Below, one piece after another: positions 46,174-55,361 of a DNA stretch of 64,000 bases. The stretch is from NCBI RefSeq assembly GCF_900601905.1, contig NZ_UWFA01000137.1, positions 390,690 to 454,689 on the forward strand. Direction: 5' to 3'. The notes under the pieces were generated by a model that had not been told where the DNA came from, did not search any database, and was given only the letters and a program-made list of their open reading frames with translations. The stretch is from Pseudomonas viridiflava. GTDB taxonomy: Bacteria; Pseudomonadota; Gammaproteobacteria; Pseudomonadales; Pseudomonadaceae. Numbering within the stretch: position 1 is the stretch's first letter; every line of letters begins with the position of its first letter. Made by a program: the position numbers and the translations under genes.

Positions 46174-47505
46174 CTAGTTCCTGATTGCCCACAAATTCAA
46201 TTCCAGATCTGCAAACTCGCCAGAGACATGCAGCGCAAATCCTCCAGAGCTTTCCAACTGCGCACGTTCTCTGGCATTGAGCTCAAGCAGGAAATACGTT
46301 TTGGTGGCGTGGAACGGAATCTGCCGCGGGGCCACGGGCAGTGGCTTAACCTTGATGCCGGGCAGGTGCAGATTGACCAGTTGGCGAATGCTTTCCACTG
46401 GAGCAACTTTCAGGTGCGCAGGCAGACGCTTGCGCAAATCTTCGGAGTCGCAAGCTGCGCTGGCGGCCAATACGAAAGTTGCTGTGCCGAGCAGTGATCG
46501 GTCCGAAAGCGCGGCCACGAAGATGCCGTACTGTCGGGACTGCAATTGCAGCGCAATAGCATGCTGCTCCAGCACCATCGATAGCATGTGTCGAAGTTGG
46601 CCCATGAGCGCGCGCAAGCTTGCTGCCTGATTGCAGTGTTCATACACAAGGTCGAGTTGAGGGCGTTTCTGGTCGCTGGAAAAGGTGCTCAGCTCGCCCA
46701 ATGCCCCGAGTAAAACGCTGTACAGCTCTTCCGGATGCACCTGTTGCTGGCTCGAAAGATGGCGCAACATCAGCTCAGTTCGGTTTATCAGTTGCAACAT
46801 CATGAAGTCGCCGACTTCGGCAGCTCCACCTTTGCCGCTGGCCTGAATGCGCTCGGCAATTTTTCCACCGCGATGCGTCAGCAGTGCGATGACCTCGTTG
46901 AGGCACGACAGCAGGTAGTCGCTGGAGTGGGTGTAAATATATGAGGGCGAGAATTGCGAGTTGAGCTTGATCCCGGCATTAGCCGAGACATCTCCAATTT
47001 CGCAGACTTTGAGTTTGACGTATGCCCGGTGAGTCGGTTGTTCGCCCAGCTGCAGACTGAATTGTGGCCGGGCGCAACTGATCACGGAGCATGAATCACT
47101 GCCAGCATTGGAGTCCGAGACTTCGAGATCGTATTGGGTAAATCGCGCCAGGACATCCGCTTGATCGGCGCGCCGGGACTCGATTATCCCGCCACTGAGC
47201 AGGGGTAGGGCCAGGTATACCGATGCGTTACCGCTGTCGGGGGGAATATCGAGCATCAGACTGTCGCTACTGCGATGCAGATCGAAAAAGCTGCCGTCAG
47301 GCAATATTCCCGAAGCATGGCTGATGACGACCTTGCTCAGATTGAACTGTTGCGGGTCGATCTCAAGGTCGAAAAACCCCCACGCGTTGCGGTGCAGTGA
47401 CCGGGTTTGCGTTTTGATCTGCTTTTCGAAGTAGCGGTCATTTTGCTGTAGATGCTGCGGGCGCAGCAGCATCCCTTCCTTCCAGATGACTTTATCGGTA
47501 TTCAT
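46174..47505 (-). CDS. tssK: T6SS baseplate subunit TssK
   Basis: Baseplate component that joins the wedge (TssEFG) to the TssJLM membrane complex; related to phage receptor-binding proteins. The 443-aa protein begins DKVIWKEGMLLRPQHLQQND, the hallmark of the family, and ends with the domain containing YFLLELNARERAQLE. It shares one base with the end of tssJ. Confidence 0.95.
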   Translation of the reverse strand: MNTDKVIWKEGMLLRPQHLQQNDRYFEKQIKTQTRSLHRNAWGFFDLEIDPQQFNLSKVVISHASGILPDGSFFDLHRSSDSLMLDIPPDSGNASVYLALPLLSGGIIESRRADQADVLARFTQYDLEVSDSNAGSDSCSVISCARPQFSLQLGEQPTHRAYVKLKVCEIGDVSANAGIKLNSQFSPSYIYTHSSDYLLSCLNEVIALLTHRGGKIAERIQASGKGGAAEVGDFMMLQLINRTELMLRHLSSQQQVHPEELYSVLLGALGELSTFSSDQKRPQLDLVYEHCNQAASLRALMGQLRHMLSMVLEQHAIALQLQSRQYGIFVAALSDRSLLGTATFVLAASAACDSEDLRKRLPAHLKVAPVESIRQLVNLHLPGIKVKPLPVAPRQIPFHATKTYFLLELNARERAQLESSGGFALHVSGEFADLELNLWAIRN

Positions 47506-47990
47506 TAGCGACCAGCCTCGGTGAACGTGTCGCTGGCAAGGTTGATACCGGTATGGTCAAGGTTCAGTTTTGCCGACGTCGTCTGTCCGGATCTCACCTG
47601 AACCACATAACGCCATTTTGTTTCTGGAAGATCACGATAGGCGGCCATGACGCCCACATATCTGCTGCCTTCCTGTGCGCTTAGCTTGAGCGTCAGACGT
47701 TCACCGGGACGCAGTTCGAGCTCTTCAGCCGCAACCAGGTCAGGAGCAAGAAGCTCTTTGGCTTGTCCGTAGAGACCGAAGAAATCTGCCGTCTCAAACA
47801 GCACAGGGTTTTTCAGCTCAAGCAAGCGCACCACAACCGGGGAAGGCCGGCCGTTGATATCTGGATTGAGCTGATCGCTGGCCGTGAGCTCCAGTTCAAG
47901 TCGAGTCTGGGTTGAATAAGGGGAGATATCCGAACAACCAGCCAGCATCCATGCAAGGACCAGCATAGCCAAGGCGTTGATTCGCAACAT
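47505..47990 (-). CDS. tssJ: T6SS outer-membrane lipoprotein TssJ
   Basis: A 161-aa lipoprotein that anchors TssM at the outer membrane. The signal ends in lipobox LAGC with the lipidated cysteine at residue 19. The mature beta-sandwich part has PSPVVVRLLELKNPVLFETADFF-type sequence and GVMAAYRDLPETKWR, both typical of TssJ. 12 nt after tagH. Confidence 0.9.
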   Translation of the reverse strand: MLRINALAMLVLAWMLAGCSDISPYSTQTRLELELTASDQLNPDINGRPSPVVVRLLELKNPVLFETADFFGLYGQAKELLAPDLVAAEELELRPGERLTLKLSAQEGSRYVGVMAAYRDLPETKWRYVVQVRSGQTTSAKLNLDHTGINLASDTFTEAGR

Positions 47991-48002
47991 GTGGCAGATT
48001 CC

Positions 48003-49193
48003 TTAATGTTCGATGTGCAAGGTGGCCAGCAAGCGCACCTGTTCTTCATATGCTCGAGCAAAGTCTCGTGCCAGCAGGCGTTCACTCCATTCCTGATCGG
48101 CGCAAAGTGTCTGGTGGTGACGCTCATAGGCTTGCCAACGTTTGGCCTGAGTGAAAAACAGCGGCTTTCTTGCATCGCGTTCAAAGCGCAGCGACAGTTG
48201 TTGCGGCGCGAAATGCTCCAGCGCCCCGCGAAGTGCCGCGCGGCTCGCCGTCAACATCGCCACCTGATGGGCCTGAATGTCTCGAAAAGCCTTGATCAGG
48301 GACTGCTCCGCCGATAGCTGCCCGGATCTCTGGGTATTGAGTAAAAGGCCGATTGCTTCGCTGGCATCGCCTGCGTACTTGAGCGGGTTGTTGCCGGAGT
48401 GCTGCGCCATGCTCAGCGCCAGACGCAGCTCGTTTTTCAGTTCGTTGCGTGTGCGTAGAGTCTGCTGCAGGCCGTTGATACTCTGCTTGAGCATTCTGGC
48501 CACGTTGACTGCAAAGGTTTCGCGGTGATCCTGATCCATGGCATTGAGATCCAGGCCCACTGCGTCGGCAAAGCGCGCCCAGAAATCTTCGCTTTGGGGC
48601 GGGTGCGCAGTGGATTCAACAACAGGCATGGGCTGCTGTTCAGGCACCAGTTCTGGAATCAACAGATGCTGTGTATCCGCAGGGCCATAGCCAACGCCTT
48701 GTTGCGATGCCTGCTGCGGCGCGAACGAAGGGAGGAGTTCGTCCAGAGTTGAATCCAGCTCCTGAGGGTTTGATGACTTGAGGATATCGAGGTCTAGAAA
48801 CGCATCGTCCGGTATGTAGCTTTCGACCAATTGTGGTTTTTCCAGCGTGCCGACATACGCTGCCGAATCCTTGACCAATCTCGCCCGAATCACGAATTTA
48901 CCCAGGAGGTACTGGTTGCCGTGCTCGATAAGATGGGTTTCTCCTTTGCGCAGGCGTTGACCGCTTGGCAAGATGTGCGTGCCGTTGGTGCTCAGGTCCG
49001 TCAGGAAAAACTCACCGTCGTTGAAGGTGATTCGCGCATGTTGACTCGATACATGACTGTATTCGTCCAAGATGATCCAGTCGCAATGGTCCGCCCGCCC
49101 GATCAGCCCTCCGGCCTGCTTGAATGTTTTGCCTGCAGCCTGTCCATGGACTGGCGACTCACTAGCCGATAATTCGAAAAACAGTTCCATCAT
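48003..49193 (-). CDS. tagH: T6SS FHA-domain protein (TagH/Fha)
   Basis: Phosphothreonine-binding scaffold that transmits kinase signals to the secretion apparatus. The 396-aa protein has an FHA domain at about residues 20-100 (GLIGRADHCDWIILD, SHVSSQHARI, LTDLSTNGT) and a C-terminal TagH domain (about 200-395). ATG 49193 has AGGGAG 6 nt before it; the open frame to 49292 is not part of the protein. The P. aeruginosa HSI-II equivalent is Fha2, and the kinase/phosphatase pair at the operon end is its likely regulator. Confidence 0.85.
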   Translation of the reverse strand: MMELFFELSASESPVHGQAAGKTFKQAGGLIGRADHCDWIILDEYSHVSSQHARITFNDGEFFLTDLSTNGTHILPSGQRLRKGETHLIEHGNQYLLGKFVIRARLVKDSAAYVGTLEKPQLVESYIPDDAFLDLDILKSSNPQELDSTLDELLPSFAPQQASQQGVGYGPADTQHLLIPELVPEQQPMPVVESTAHPPQSEDFWARFADAVGLDLNAMDQDHRETFAVNVARMLKQSINGLQQTLRTRNELKNELRLALSMAQHSGNNPLKYAGDASEAIGLLLNTQRSGQLSAEQSLIKAFRDIQAHQVAMLTASRAALRGALEHFAPQQLSLRFERDARKPLFFTQAKRWQAYERHHQTLCADQEWSERLLARDFARAYEEQVRLLATLHIEH

Positions 49194-49209
49194 GTGTGTC
49201 TCCCTGGGC

Positions 49210-49350
49210 TCACTTTCCACGGTTGACCGACAGCGGCTCACCCAAGGGTCGATACTCGTTGTCGCTGAATTTGTAGTGCCCAGTGCATCCACTCAGGCCA
49301 AATATTACGAACAGGAACAGAAGGAGGGTTTTCCAGCGGGGAACTAGCAT
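49210..49350 (-). CDS. 46-aa T6SS-linked lipoprotein
   Basis: Small gene between clpV and tagH. ATG 49350 reads MLVPRWKTLLLFLFVIFGLS and then GCTGHYKFSDNEYRPLGEPL. LSGC is a lipobox, so after processing a lipoprotein of only about 25 residues would remain. AGGA lies 9 nt upstream, and the tagH ATG is 17 nt after the stop. It occupies the place of the small OrfX of HSI-II clusters. Function unknown; the position suggests outer-membrane support of the secretion complex. Confidence 0.75.
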   Translation of the reverse strand: MLVPRWKTLLLFLFVIFGLSGCTGHYKFSDNEYRPLGEPLSVNRGK

Positions 49351-49433
49351 TTGAGGTATTCCTGAAGTCGAGTCAAAGCAGCCGCGCGGCGGCTACCGAG
49401 GTTGAGCAAGAGGCTCATCATTCGCATTGCCAT
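49344..49433 (-). pseudogene. 29-codon ORF coupling clpV to the lipoprotein; possible remnant of the sfa activator
   Basis: ATG at 49433 overlaps the clpV stop (TGATG) and the frame ends at TAG 49346-49344, overlapping the lipoprotein ATG. The peptide contains LLLNLGSRRAAALTRLQEYL, which by eye resembles the end of a Fis-type helix-turn-helix (as in RR-x-L-x-x-RL-x-EY). In P. aeruginosa HSI-II the sigma-54 activator gene sfa2 is exactly here. This could be its 3' scar or merely a coupling ORF. Confidence 0.35.
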
Positions 49434-52015
49434 CAGGAAAACTCACAGACGACGCTGCTTTCGTGGAGAGTTGTGTGCACGTGCGACAGCGTTTGCTGGT
49501 CTGCCATGGCGGCCAGCAAACGATCAGCAATCAGTGGCATGACGTGTAATTCGATTAGGTGATCAATGAGGCGGGCGCCGCTTTCCCCTTGCACACAACG
49601 CTCGGCGAGGTGATCGATCAGGGCTTCACTGCTGCTGAAACTCAGCTTGCGGCGGCGCAGGCGTTCTCCGAGTCGCTGCAGCTTCATCGCAACCAGCTCT
49701 CGCATGACGCTGCCACCGATCGGGTAATAGGGCACGATCCTCATGCGGGCCAGCAGAGCCGGTTTGAAATGCTTGCTGAGTACTGGCCTGATGGCTTCCG
49801 TCAGTTGCTCTGCATCGGGTCTATTGCCATCCACGCACAGCGCATCGATGCGCTCGCAACCCAGGTTGGATGTCATCAGGATCAGCGTATTGCGAAAGTC
49901 GATCTCGCGTCCCTCGCCATCGTTGGCGATGCCCTTGTCGAAAATCTGATAAAACAGGTTCAGTACATCCGGGTCGGCTTTCTCGACCTCGTCCAGCAGC
50001 ACCACCGAGTAGGGCTTTTGTCGAACTGCCTCAGTCAACATGCCGCCTTCGCCATAGCCGACGTAACCGGGCGGGGCGCCGATCAGGCGCGAGACCGTAT
50101 GCTTTTCCTGGAATTCGGACATGTTGATCGTGGTCACGAAGCGCTCACCTCCATACAAGAGGTCTGCCAGCGCCAGGCCGGTTTCGGTCTTGCCAACCCC
50201 GCTGGGTCCTACCAGCAAGAACACTCCAACAGGCGCGTCAGGCTTGTTCAGGCCAGCGGCCGTAGCGCGCATGGCGCGATCAAGTGCCTGCACAGCCTGC
50301 TCTTGGCCACGAATCCGCTGGCCTAGATCCGTAGCAAAACTGGCAACCTTTGCACTATGTTCGCGGGCTAGTTGTGTCAATGGAACTCCCGTCCAGGCGC
50401 TCACCACTTCAGCGACCAATCCCGGGCAGACTTCATAACTAACGAGACGCTCCACTGCCTGAGCTTCGGTCAAAGTTCGCTGGAGCTCTTCCAGCTCGGC
50501 TTTCAAATCTTCCGTTGCCTCATTTGCGGATTGGGCCCCACTGGTCAACAACGCATTGCGCTGGCGTAACGTGAGCAATCGTTCCGCCAACTGCTGCTGG
50601 GCACGCCAACGCTGTTCCAACTCCATCGCTTCGCTGCGCGCTTCTTTCATGCGCTGTTCAAGGGCATGTAAAGCTTCTTGATCCACGGTCAGGCCAGCGC
50701 TCGCGTCCCTGCTCAGTGCGCTTCGTTCACGACAGCTCTGCGCGAGCTCATTGCGCAAGCGCTCCAGGCTTTGCGGGGCCGCTGCCAGACTTATGCGGAC
50801 TCGGGCGCAGGCTGTGTCCAGAACATCAACAGCCTTGTCCGGTAATTGGCGACCAGCGAGATAACGAGCAGAAAGCTCTGCCGCCGCGACTACGGCATCG
50901 TCGCGAAGATAAATACCGTGGCTTTTTTCGTAGACCTGCGCCAGGCCGCGTAAAATCGTAACGGCCTCTTTGACCGTTGGTTCGTGCAATTGCACGGGCT
51001 GAAAGCGGCGGGCGAGTGCGGGATCTTTTTCGAAGTACTTCTTGTACTCTGCCCAGGTAGTCGCCGCGATTGTTCGCAGTTCACCTCGGGCCAGAGCAGG
51101 TTTAAGAAGGTTGGCGGCGTCCGAACCGCCTTCCTGGCCTCCAGCGCCTATCAAGGTGTGGGCTTCGTCGATAAACAGGACGATTGGAGTAGGGGAGCCT
51201 TTTACTTCGTCAATGACTCCTTTCAGGCGACGCTCGAACTCACCTTTCACGCTTGCACCGGCCTGCAGCAGGCCCATATCAAGAGACAGCAACTCTACGC
51301 CCTTCAGGGCCAGTGGCACTTCTCCTGCGGCAATCCTTGAAGCCAGTCCTTCCACTACGGCAGTTTTGCCGACCCCCGCTTCACCCACCACAATGGGGTT
51401 GTTCTTGCGGCGTCGTGCCAGGATGTCGATCATCTGCCGGATCGCGTCGTCCCGGCATAACACAGGGTCGAGCTTGTCTTCTCGGGCCTGCTGAGTCAGG
51501 TTGTGGGTGAAACGCGTCAGTAGCGATTCGCTTTTTGAATGTGTTTTGTCAGACGTAGCTCCCGGCTGCTCGGAAAGCGCAAAGTCTCGCAAGCGCTCGA
51601 TGCTTATGTGGGCAAGCAGCGGCTGATAGTGGCTGCCGGCGTAACGCAGCGGATTTTGCAATAGCGCCAGAATCAGCGACGCTTGGTCGACTTTGCTTTG
51701 CCCCAATTCAAGTGTCGCTACCAGTAGAGAATCCTGCAGCCATTGCACAAGCTCGGGAGAAAATACCGGGTTGCGTGATTCGTTCTGTTCTGCGCGGGGC
51801 TGCAACGCTGTCGCCAACTCACCAGCATCGACCTCGGCGTCAAGCAGGGCCCGGCGTAGCAAGCTTTGGGGGCGATCAAGCCATATCAACAGCAGATCCT
51901 CGACTAGAATCTTGCTGCCACCGCGGGACACGCAACGCTCCGCGCAGTCCTCGAGATCACCACGCGATGATGCCTCCAGCGCCTGGATCAGCTGTTGCAG
52001 GTCTACATTGATCAT
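49433..52015 (-). CDS. clpV: T6SS sheath-disassembly ATPase ClpV (TssH)
   Basis: AAA+ unfoldase that recycles contracted TssB/TssC sheaths. The 860-aa product has a ClpV-type N-domain (1-150), NBD1 with Walker A GEAGVGKT at 211-218 and Walker B VLFIDEAH near 279-286, a middle coiled coil (about 415-525), and NBD2 with Walker A GPSGVGKT at 603-610 followed by VVLLDEVEKADP. All ATPase motifs are intact. tssG starts (its end) 2 nt upstream. Confidence 0.95.
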   Translation of the reverse strand: MINVDLQQLIQALEASSRGDLEDCAERCVSRGGSKILVEDLLLIWLDRPQSLLRRALLDAEVDAGELATALQPRAEQNESRNPVFSPELVQWLQDSLLVATLELGQSKVDQASLILALLQNPLRYAGSHYQPLLAHISIERLRDFALSEQPGATSDKTHSKSESLLTRFTHNLTQQAREDKLDPVLCRDDAIRQMIDILARRRKNNPIVVGEAGVGKTAVVEGLASRIAAGEVPLALKGVELLSLDMGLLQAGASVKGEFERRLKGVIDEVKGSPTPIVLFIDEAHTLIGAGGQEGGSDAANLLKPALARGELRTIAATTWAEYKKYFEKDPALARRFQPVQLHEPTVKEAVTILRGLAQVYEKSHGIYLRDDAVVAAAELSARYLAGRQLPDKAVDVLDTACARVRISLAAAPQSLERLRNELAQSCRERSALSRDASAGLTVDQEALHALEQRMKEARSEAMELEQRWRAQQQLAERLLTLRQRNALLTSGAQSANEATEDLKAELEELQRTLTEAQAVERLVSYEVCPGLVAEVVSAWTGVPLTQLAREHSAKVASFATDLGQRIRGQEQAVQALDRAMRATAAGLNKPDAPVGVFLLVGPSGVGKTETGLALADLLYGGERFVTTINMSEFQEKHTVSRLIGAPPGYVGYGEGGMLTEAVRQKPYSVVLLDEVEKADPDVLNLFYQIFDKGIANDGEGREIDFRNTLILMTSNLGCERIDALCVDGNRPDAEQLTEAIRPVLSKHFKPALLARMRIVPYYPIGGSVMRELVAMKLQRLGERLRRRKLSFSSSEALIDHLAERCVQGESGARLIDHLIELHVMPLIADRLLAAMADQQTLSHVHTTLHESSVVCEFS

Positions 52016-52017
52016 CG

Positions 52018-53034
52018 TTAATCAGTCCTTGTGAGTGTATTGCCGAGTGTCACCACGCCATCGGCTTTTTCGCGGCCCAGCCAACTGGTCCAGCCGAGAC
52101 GACATTCGCTTTGGGCGCATAGGCGCAGCTCGTGGATTTCTTCCTGGCGCAACGTCAGACGAATGTCGTAGTTCAGAGGATCGCGCAGGCTGAAACGCAC
52201 CAGCGCGCAGAGCGGCTGAAAGCCTGATCCGATAGGTAAAAATTCGTGAAAGCGCTGCCAGCTGAGTTCGCGAATATGAATGCGAAATTTGCCGCTTCGG
52301 TCTTGGACCCGCTCGCCCAATACCAACTGCTGACCCAGCAAGCTACCGAGTGCTCCCAGACTGTTGAGTTGTTCGTCGATGATCTCAACGGTCCGTAACA
52401 TGCACTGTTCGATATTGACTTCGGCATGTTTGAAGTAGTAGCGCAGTACGGACTCAACCAATGCTGCTGAGTGAGCGCGAAGACTGAGGAGTCCAAGGTA
52501 AGGCAACAGGCGCTTCCAATTGATATCGTCGGTCGCACGGATCTGTTGGCTACCCAAGCCAATCAGGGCAAAAAGTTGTCGGGAAAACGCGTCAGTTGCG
52601 CCTTTTTCAAAGCTTGCTCGATAGCGATATTTGCGCCAGATAGGCATCAGCAATCGATGCACGCGATGATTGAACAGGTCAAGGAAAGTCCGGGTAGGAT
52701 TTGCGTCATCGCTATCGCCCAATGATTGCTCTACATAGAAGACGGGCAACGGTGAACCTGCACCCGAAAGACTCAGCAGATTAAGACGCATGCGGGCGCG
52801 GAGCTGACCGTGCTCGGTGAAGAACTGAACGCGATCAATATCGCTGGCAGGAAAACCCAGGCTTGGGTTGGCCTCAAATTCGATCCGGTCGTAGAGCTGG
52901 TCTTGCGTCAGATCAGGGTGTGCCCGACGCAAAGTTTCCTGAGTCAGCTGTATAGCCTGGAACAATGAGTATTCCCGAATGACTCTCGTCATCGGATTCA
53001 GAGAACCGGCTGCAGACCCATTCGGGGCGTCCAT
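52018..53034 (-). CDS. tssG: T6SS baseplate subunit TssG
   Basis: Baseplate wedge protein that binds TssF and TssK. The 338-aa protein has family segments REYSLFQAIQLTQETLRRAH near the start, RVHRLLMPIWRKYRYRASFE near 134 and LGQQLVLGERVQDRSGKFRI near 235. ATG 53034 has a strong GGGAGAGG at 7 nt, although it overlaps the end of tssF by 37 nt; the internal ATG at 52992 lacks such a site. Confidence 0.9.
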   Translation of the reverse strand: MDAPNGSAAGSLNPMTRVIREYSLFQAIQLTQETLRRAHPDLTQDQLYDRIEFEANPSLGFPASDIDRVQFFTEHGQLRARMRLNLLSLSGAGSPLPVFYVEQSLGDSDDANPTRTFLDLFNHRVHRLLMPIWRKYRYRASFEKGATDAFSRQLFALIGLGSQQIRATDDINWKRLLPYLGLLSLRAHSAALVESVLRYYFKHAEVNIEQCMLRTVEIIDEQLNSLGALGSLLGQQLVLGERVQDRSGKFRIHIRELSWQRFHEFLPIGSGFQPLCALVRFSLRDPLNYDIRLTLRQEEIHELRLCAQSECRLGWTSWLGREKADGVVTLGNTLTRTD

Positions 53035-54782
53035 GCGTACACCTCTCCCTTGGTAGTTTTGACTTGAAGCTCATGAAAGGAATTGAGGCTCGCGTACAGC
53101 GCAAAAAATTCGTTGAGCACTGATGCGAACAGGAAGACATCCCCTTCGCAAACGAACTGTCCAGAGTCGACTGACAGCTCCGTTCGCAACCCCCTCAAGG
53201 GCAGCCCTTCAAACAGACGATCGGTGGCCGCGTGGCGGACCGACTTCAGCCCGCTGAGCATCCTGCGGCTGATGTTTGCGCTATTGCGGTCGTAATAGCG
53301 CGGCAAGTCGTAGGTTTCGAGAATGACTTTCAACGCATCGACGTTTTCCAGCGAGAGGTAGTTAAGAGACATATTGCTGATCAGCCTCCACAGAAAATCC
53401 CGGTCTATGGGTGGTGCGTAGCTGGGCGTGCAGACTGTGATATTGCGAAACCTGGCGAAGGCGGGTGTGTCTTCGCAGGGAATGCAAATCTGGCCTTCCT
53501 GAAGGCGCGATGGCAGATTCTGATTGGTACAGATCAACTCGACGGATAGGGTTTCCCGGTCATCAAGTTGGCGAATATCGAAACTCAGATACGTATCGAG
53601 TCCGTCGTGCAGCAATGAGGGGCGCTGCCGAACGCTGTAATGCGGGCAAACATTCGGAACATCGAAGCTGGGATCGTGCTTGAAGGATTCGAAGGGCACA
53701 TACTGACGCTCGCCACCTCCAGCTTGTGAGTGACCGGTGACACTTTCTATCGAGTACACACCGCAGTTTTTTTGCTCCAGCTCAGAGGGCAGTAGAAGAT
53801 AGTCGTCCTGCTTTCCATCAAGGCGAATAGGGAGCGCGTCGTTGGTGAATAGATTGACAATGGGCGTGCAGTACAGCCGAACATTGGCCTCGGTGGGCCT
53901 AAGGTGCTGGATCGCGTTGCTATGAATGTGGAAGCGCAGCTCTAAACCCTTTGCTTGTTCCAGCAGTTCATCAGACAGATTGTTGATCGACCCAAGGCCG
54001 TTGATATCAACGAACAGGAACTTGTCCTGCAGTGCAAAATATTCCTGAAGGTATCGATAGCCTCGGAATGTGTTGAGCGGGTATGGGATCAGGGCTTCAT
54101 CTTCAGCGAACCCAACAGGATGAACTTGGGTAACCGGGATGCTGATGGACACTGCCTTGTCATCATGGAGAAGCACTTGGCCGTTGCCATCGAGCGGTAC
54201 GACCTCGATTCTGGTCAGGCTGCGCAACATGTTTAAATACAGGGTATGGCTGATGTAGCGCTCTCCAGAGAAATGCAAGCGCAAGTGCTGAAGCCGCAAC
54301 TCACCCAGGTGACCGTTGCCCCGTACCTTTAATTGCAAGGCAAATAATGCCCCCTCGCCCTGCGCGGAGTAATTCACTGCAGCCATTTCCAGAGGCAACA
54401 GTTCGGTTGCAAAGCAGGTTCGAAATCGGCAGTTGATACCCTCTATAGGATCACTGCTTATGGAGGTCCCGCGCTCTACACGCAGTGCCGGGCCGGTCTG
54501 CTCCAAGGCATCGAATTGCAAAATACTGAACGAGGGCAACGGCCGCATATAGTTCGGCCACAGCAACTGCATCAACGAATGAGTGAGTTCAGGCCATTCA
54601 TCGTCGAGCTTCTGACGTAGACGCCCCGTAAGAAAGGCGACTCCTTCCAGGAGGCGCTCGACGTCAGGGTCCCGCCCGCTTTGGCTGAGGAAAGGCGCCA
54701 GTGCCGGATTACGCTCAGCGAAAGTACGTCCTGACTGCTTGAGAGCAGTCAATTCACTTTGAAAGTAATCATTAAAAGACAT
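52998..54782 (-). CDS. tssF: T6SS baseplate subunit TssF
   Basis: Major baseplate wedge protein. The 594-aa product begins FNDYFQSELTALKQSGRTFA and has DPDVERLLEGVAFLTGRLRQ with KLDDEWPELTHSLMQLLWPN at about 38-76, both diagnostic of the TssF/VasA family. It is separated from the upstream tssE by 168 nt without a gene, unlike the tight spacing elsewhere in the operon. Confidence 0.95.
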   Translation of the reverse strand: MSFNDYFQSELTALKQSGRTFAERNPALAPFLSQSGRDPDVERLLEGVAFLTGRLRQKLDDEWPELTHSLMQLLWPNYMRPLPSFSILQFDALEQTGPALRVERGTSISSDPIEGINCRFRTCFATELLPLEMAAVNYSAQGEGALFALQLKVRGNGHLGELRLQHLRLHFSGERYISHTLYLNMLRSLTRIEVVPLDGNGQVLLHDDKAVSISIPVTQVHPVGFAEDEALIPYPLNTFRGYRYLQEYFALQDKFLFVDINGLGSINNLSDELLEQAKGLELRFHIHSNAIQHLRPTEANVRLYCTPIVNLFTNDALPIRLDGKQDDYLLLPSELEQKNCGVYSIESVTGHSQAGGGERQYVPFESFKHDPSFDVPNVCPHYSVRQRPSLLHDGLDTYLSFDIRQLDDRETLSVELICTNQNLPSRLQEGQICIPCEDTPAFARFRNITVCTPSYAPPIDRDFLWRLISNMSLNYLSLENVDALKVILETYDLPRYYDRNSANISRRMLSGLKSVRHAATDRLFEGLPLRGLRTELSVDSGQFVCEGDVFLFASVLNEFFALYASLNSFHELQVKTTKGEVYAWTPRMGLQPVL

Positions 54783-54950
54783 AGCTATACCTGTACCATT
54801 TATTCGCCAAAATCGGCGCGAGCAGAATCGTCAGCGCTCAACGCCAATGAGGTTGCATACAAAGTCCCGGAGCATGTCGATAGCCGGGTAATTGAGCTTT
54901 AATCCAAGCGGCATTAAGTAATACGGTTTTATACCGACTACTGTTGTGTG
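54783..54950. other. Unusual 168-nt gap between tssE and tssF
   Basis: No protein-like frame was seen on either strand. It contains GCGCTCAACGCCAATGAGG and AT-rich stretches. It may hold an internal promoter for tssF and downstream genes, or be decayed sequence. Confidence 0.3.
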
Positions 54951-55361
54951 TTAGGTCACGTTCACTCTTCCTGAACTCGCTAGCGTGGCGTTGAATCTGA
55001 CCTGCAGTTTTATTCCAACAACATCGAGTAAACCCTCGATGGCGAAAAGCAAACGAAGCGGGTCGTTTTCGCACGGCACGGAGATGACCTGTACAGCGCT
55101 TAAGCGCGGTTCGTATAGCTCGATAAACCTTTCAATGGCGTTACGTGCTTGAATGAGCGAGTCATGGAGGCTCAAGCTCATGTCATTCAAATCAGGCAAG
55201 CCGTAGTCGGGCAGCGATTGAACGCTGCCCGCCCGGGTACTGAGCATTTTCGAAAGATGGACCGCTACAGAAGCCGTAACGCTATCTTCGTGGCTGAAGT
55301 TGGTGCGGCTGACCGTTTCGCCAGCGAGGCGCTCAAAAAGGCTTCCGTACCCTCCCATCAT
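54951..55361 (-). CDS. tssE: T6SS baseplate subunit TssE (gp25-like)
   Basis: A 136-aa phage gp25-like protein that starts sheath assembly. GSLFERLAGE lies at the start, SVQSLPDYGLPDLNDMSLSL at about 46-65 and EPRLSAVQVISVPCENDPLR at about 84-103; the YEPRL segment is the conserved E-P-R-L core of the gp25 family. It overlaps the tssC stop by 4 nt. Confidence 0.9.
   Translation of the reverse strand: MMGGYGSLFERLAGETVSRTNFSHEDSVTASVAVHLSKMLSTRAGSVQSLPDYGLPDLNDMSLSLHDSLIQARNAIERFIELYEPRLSAVQVISVPCENDPLRLLFAIEGLLDVVGIKLQVRFNATLASSGRVNVT

Noticed and set aside
52018..53034. tssG start at the internal ATG 52992 to avoid overlap with tssF
   Set aside because: The ATG at 53034 has a strong GGGAGAGG at good spacing, and overlaps are common in this operon.
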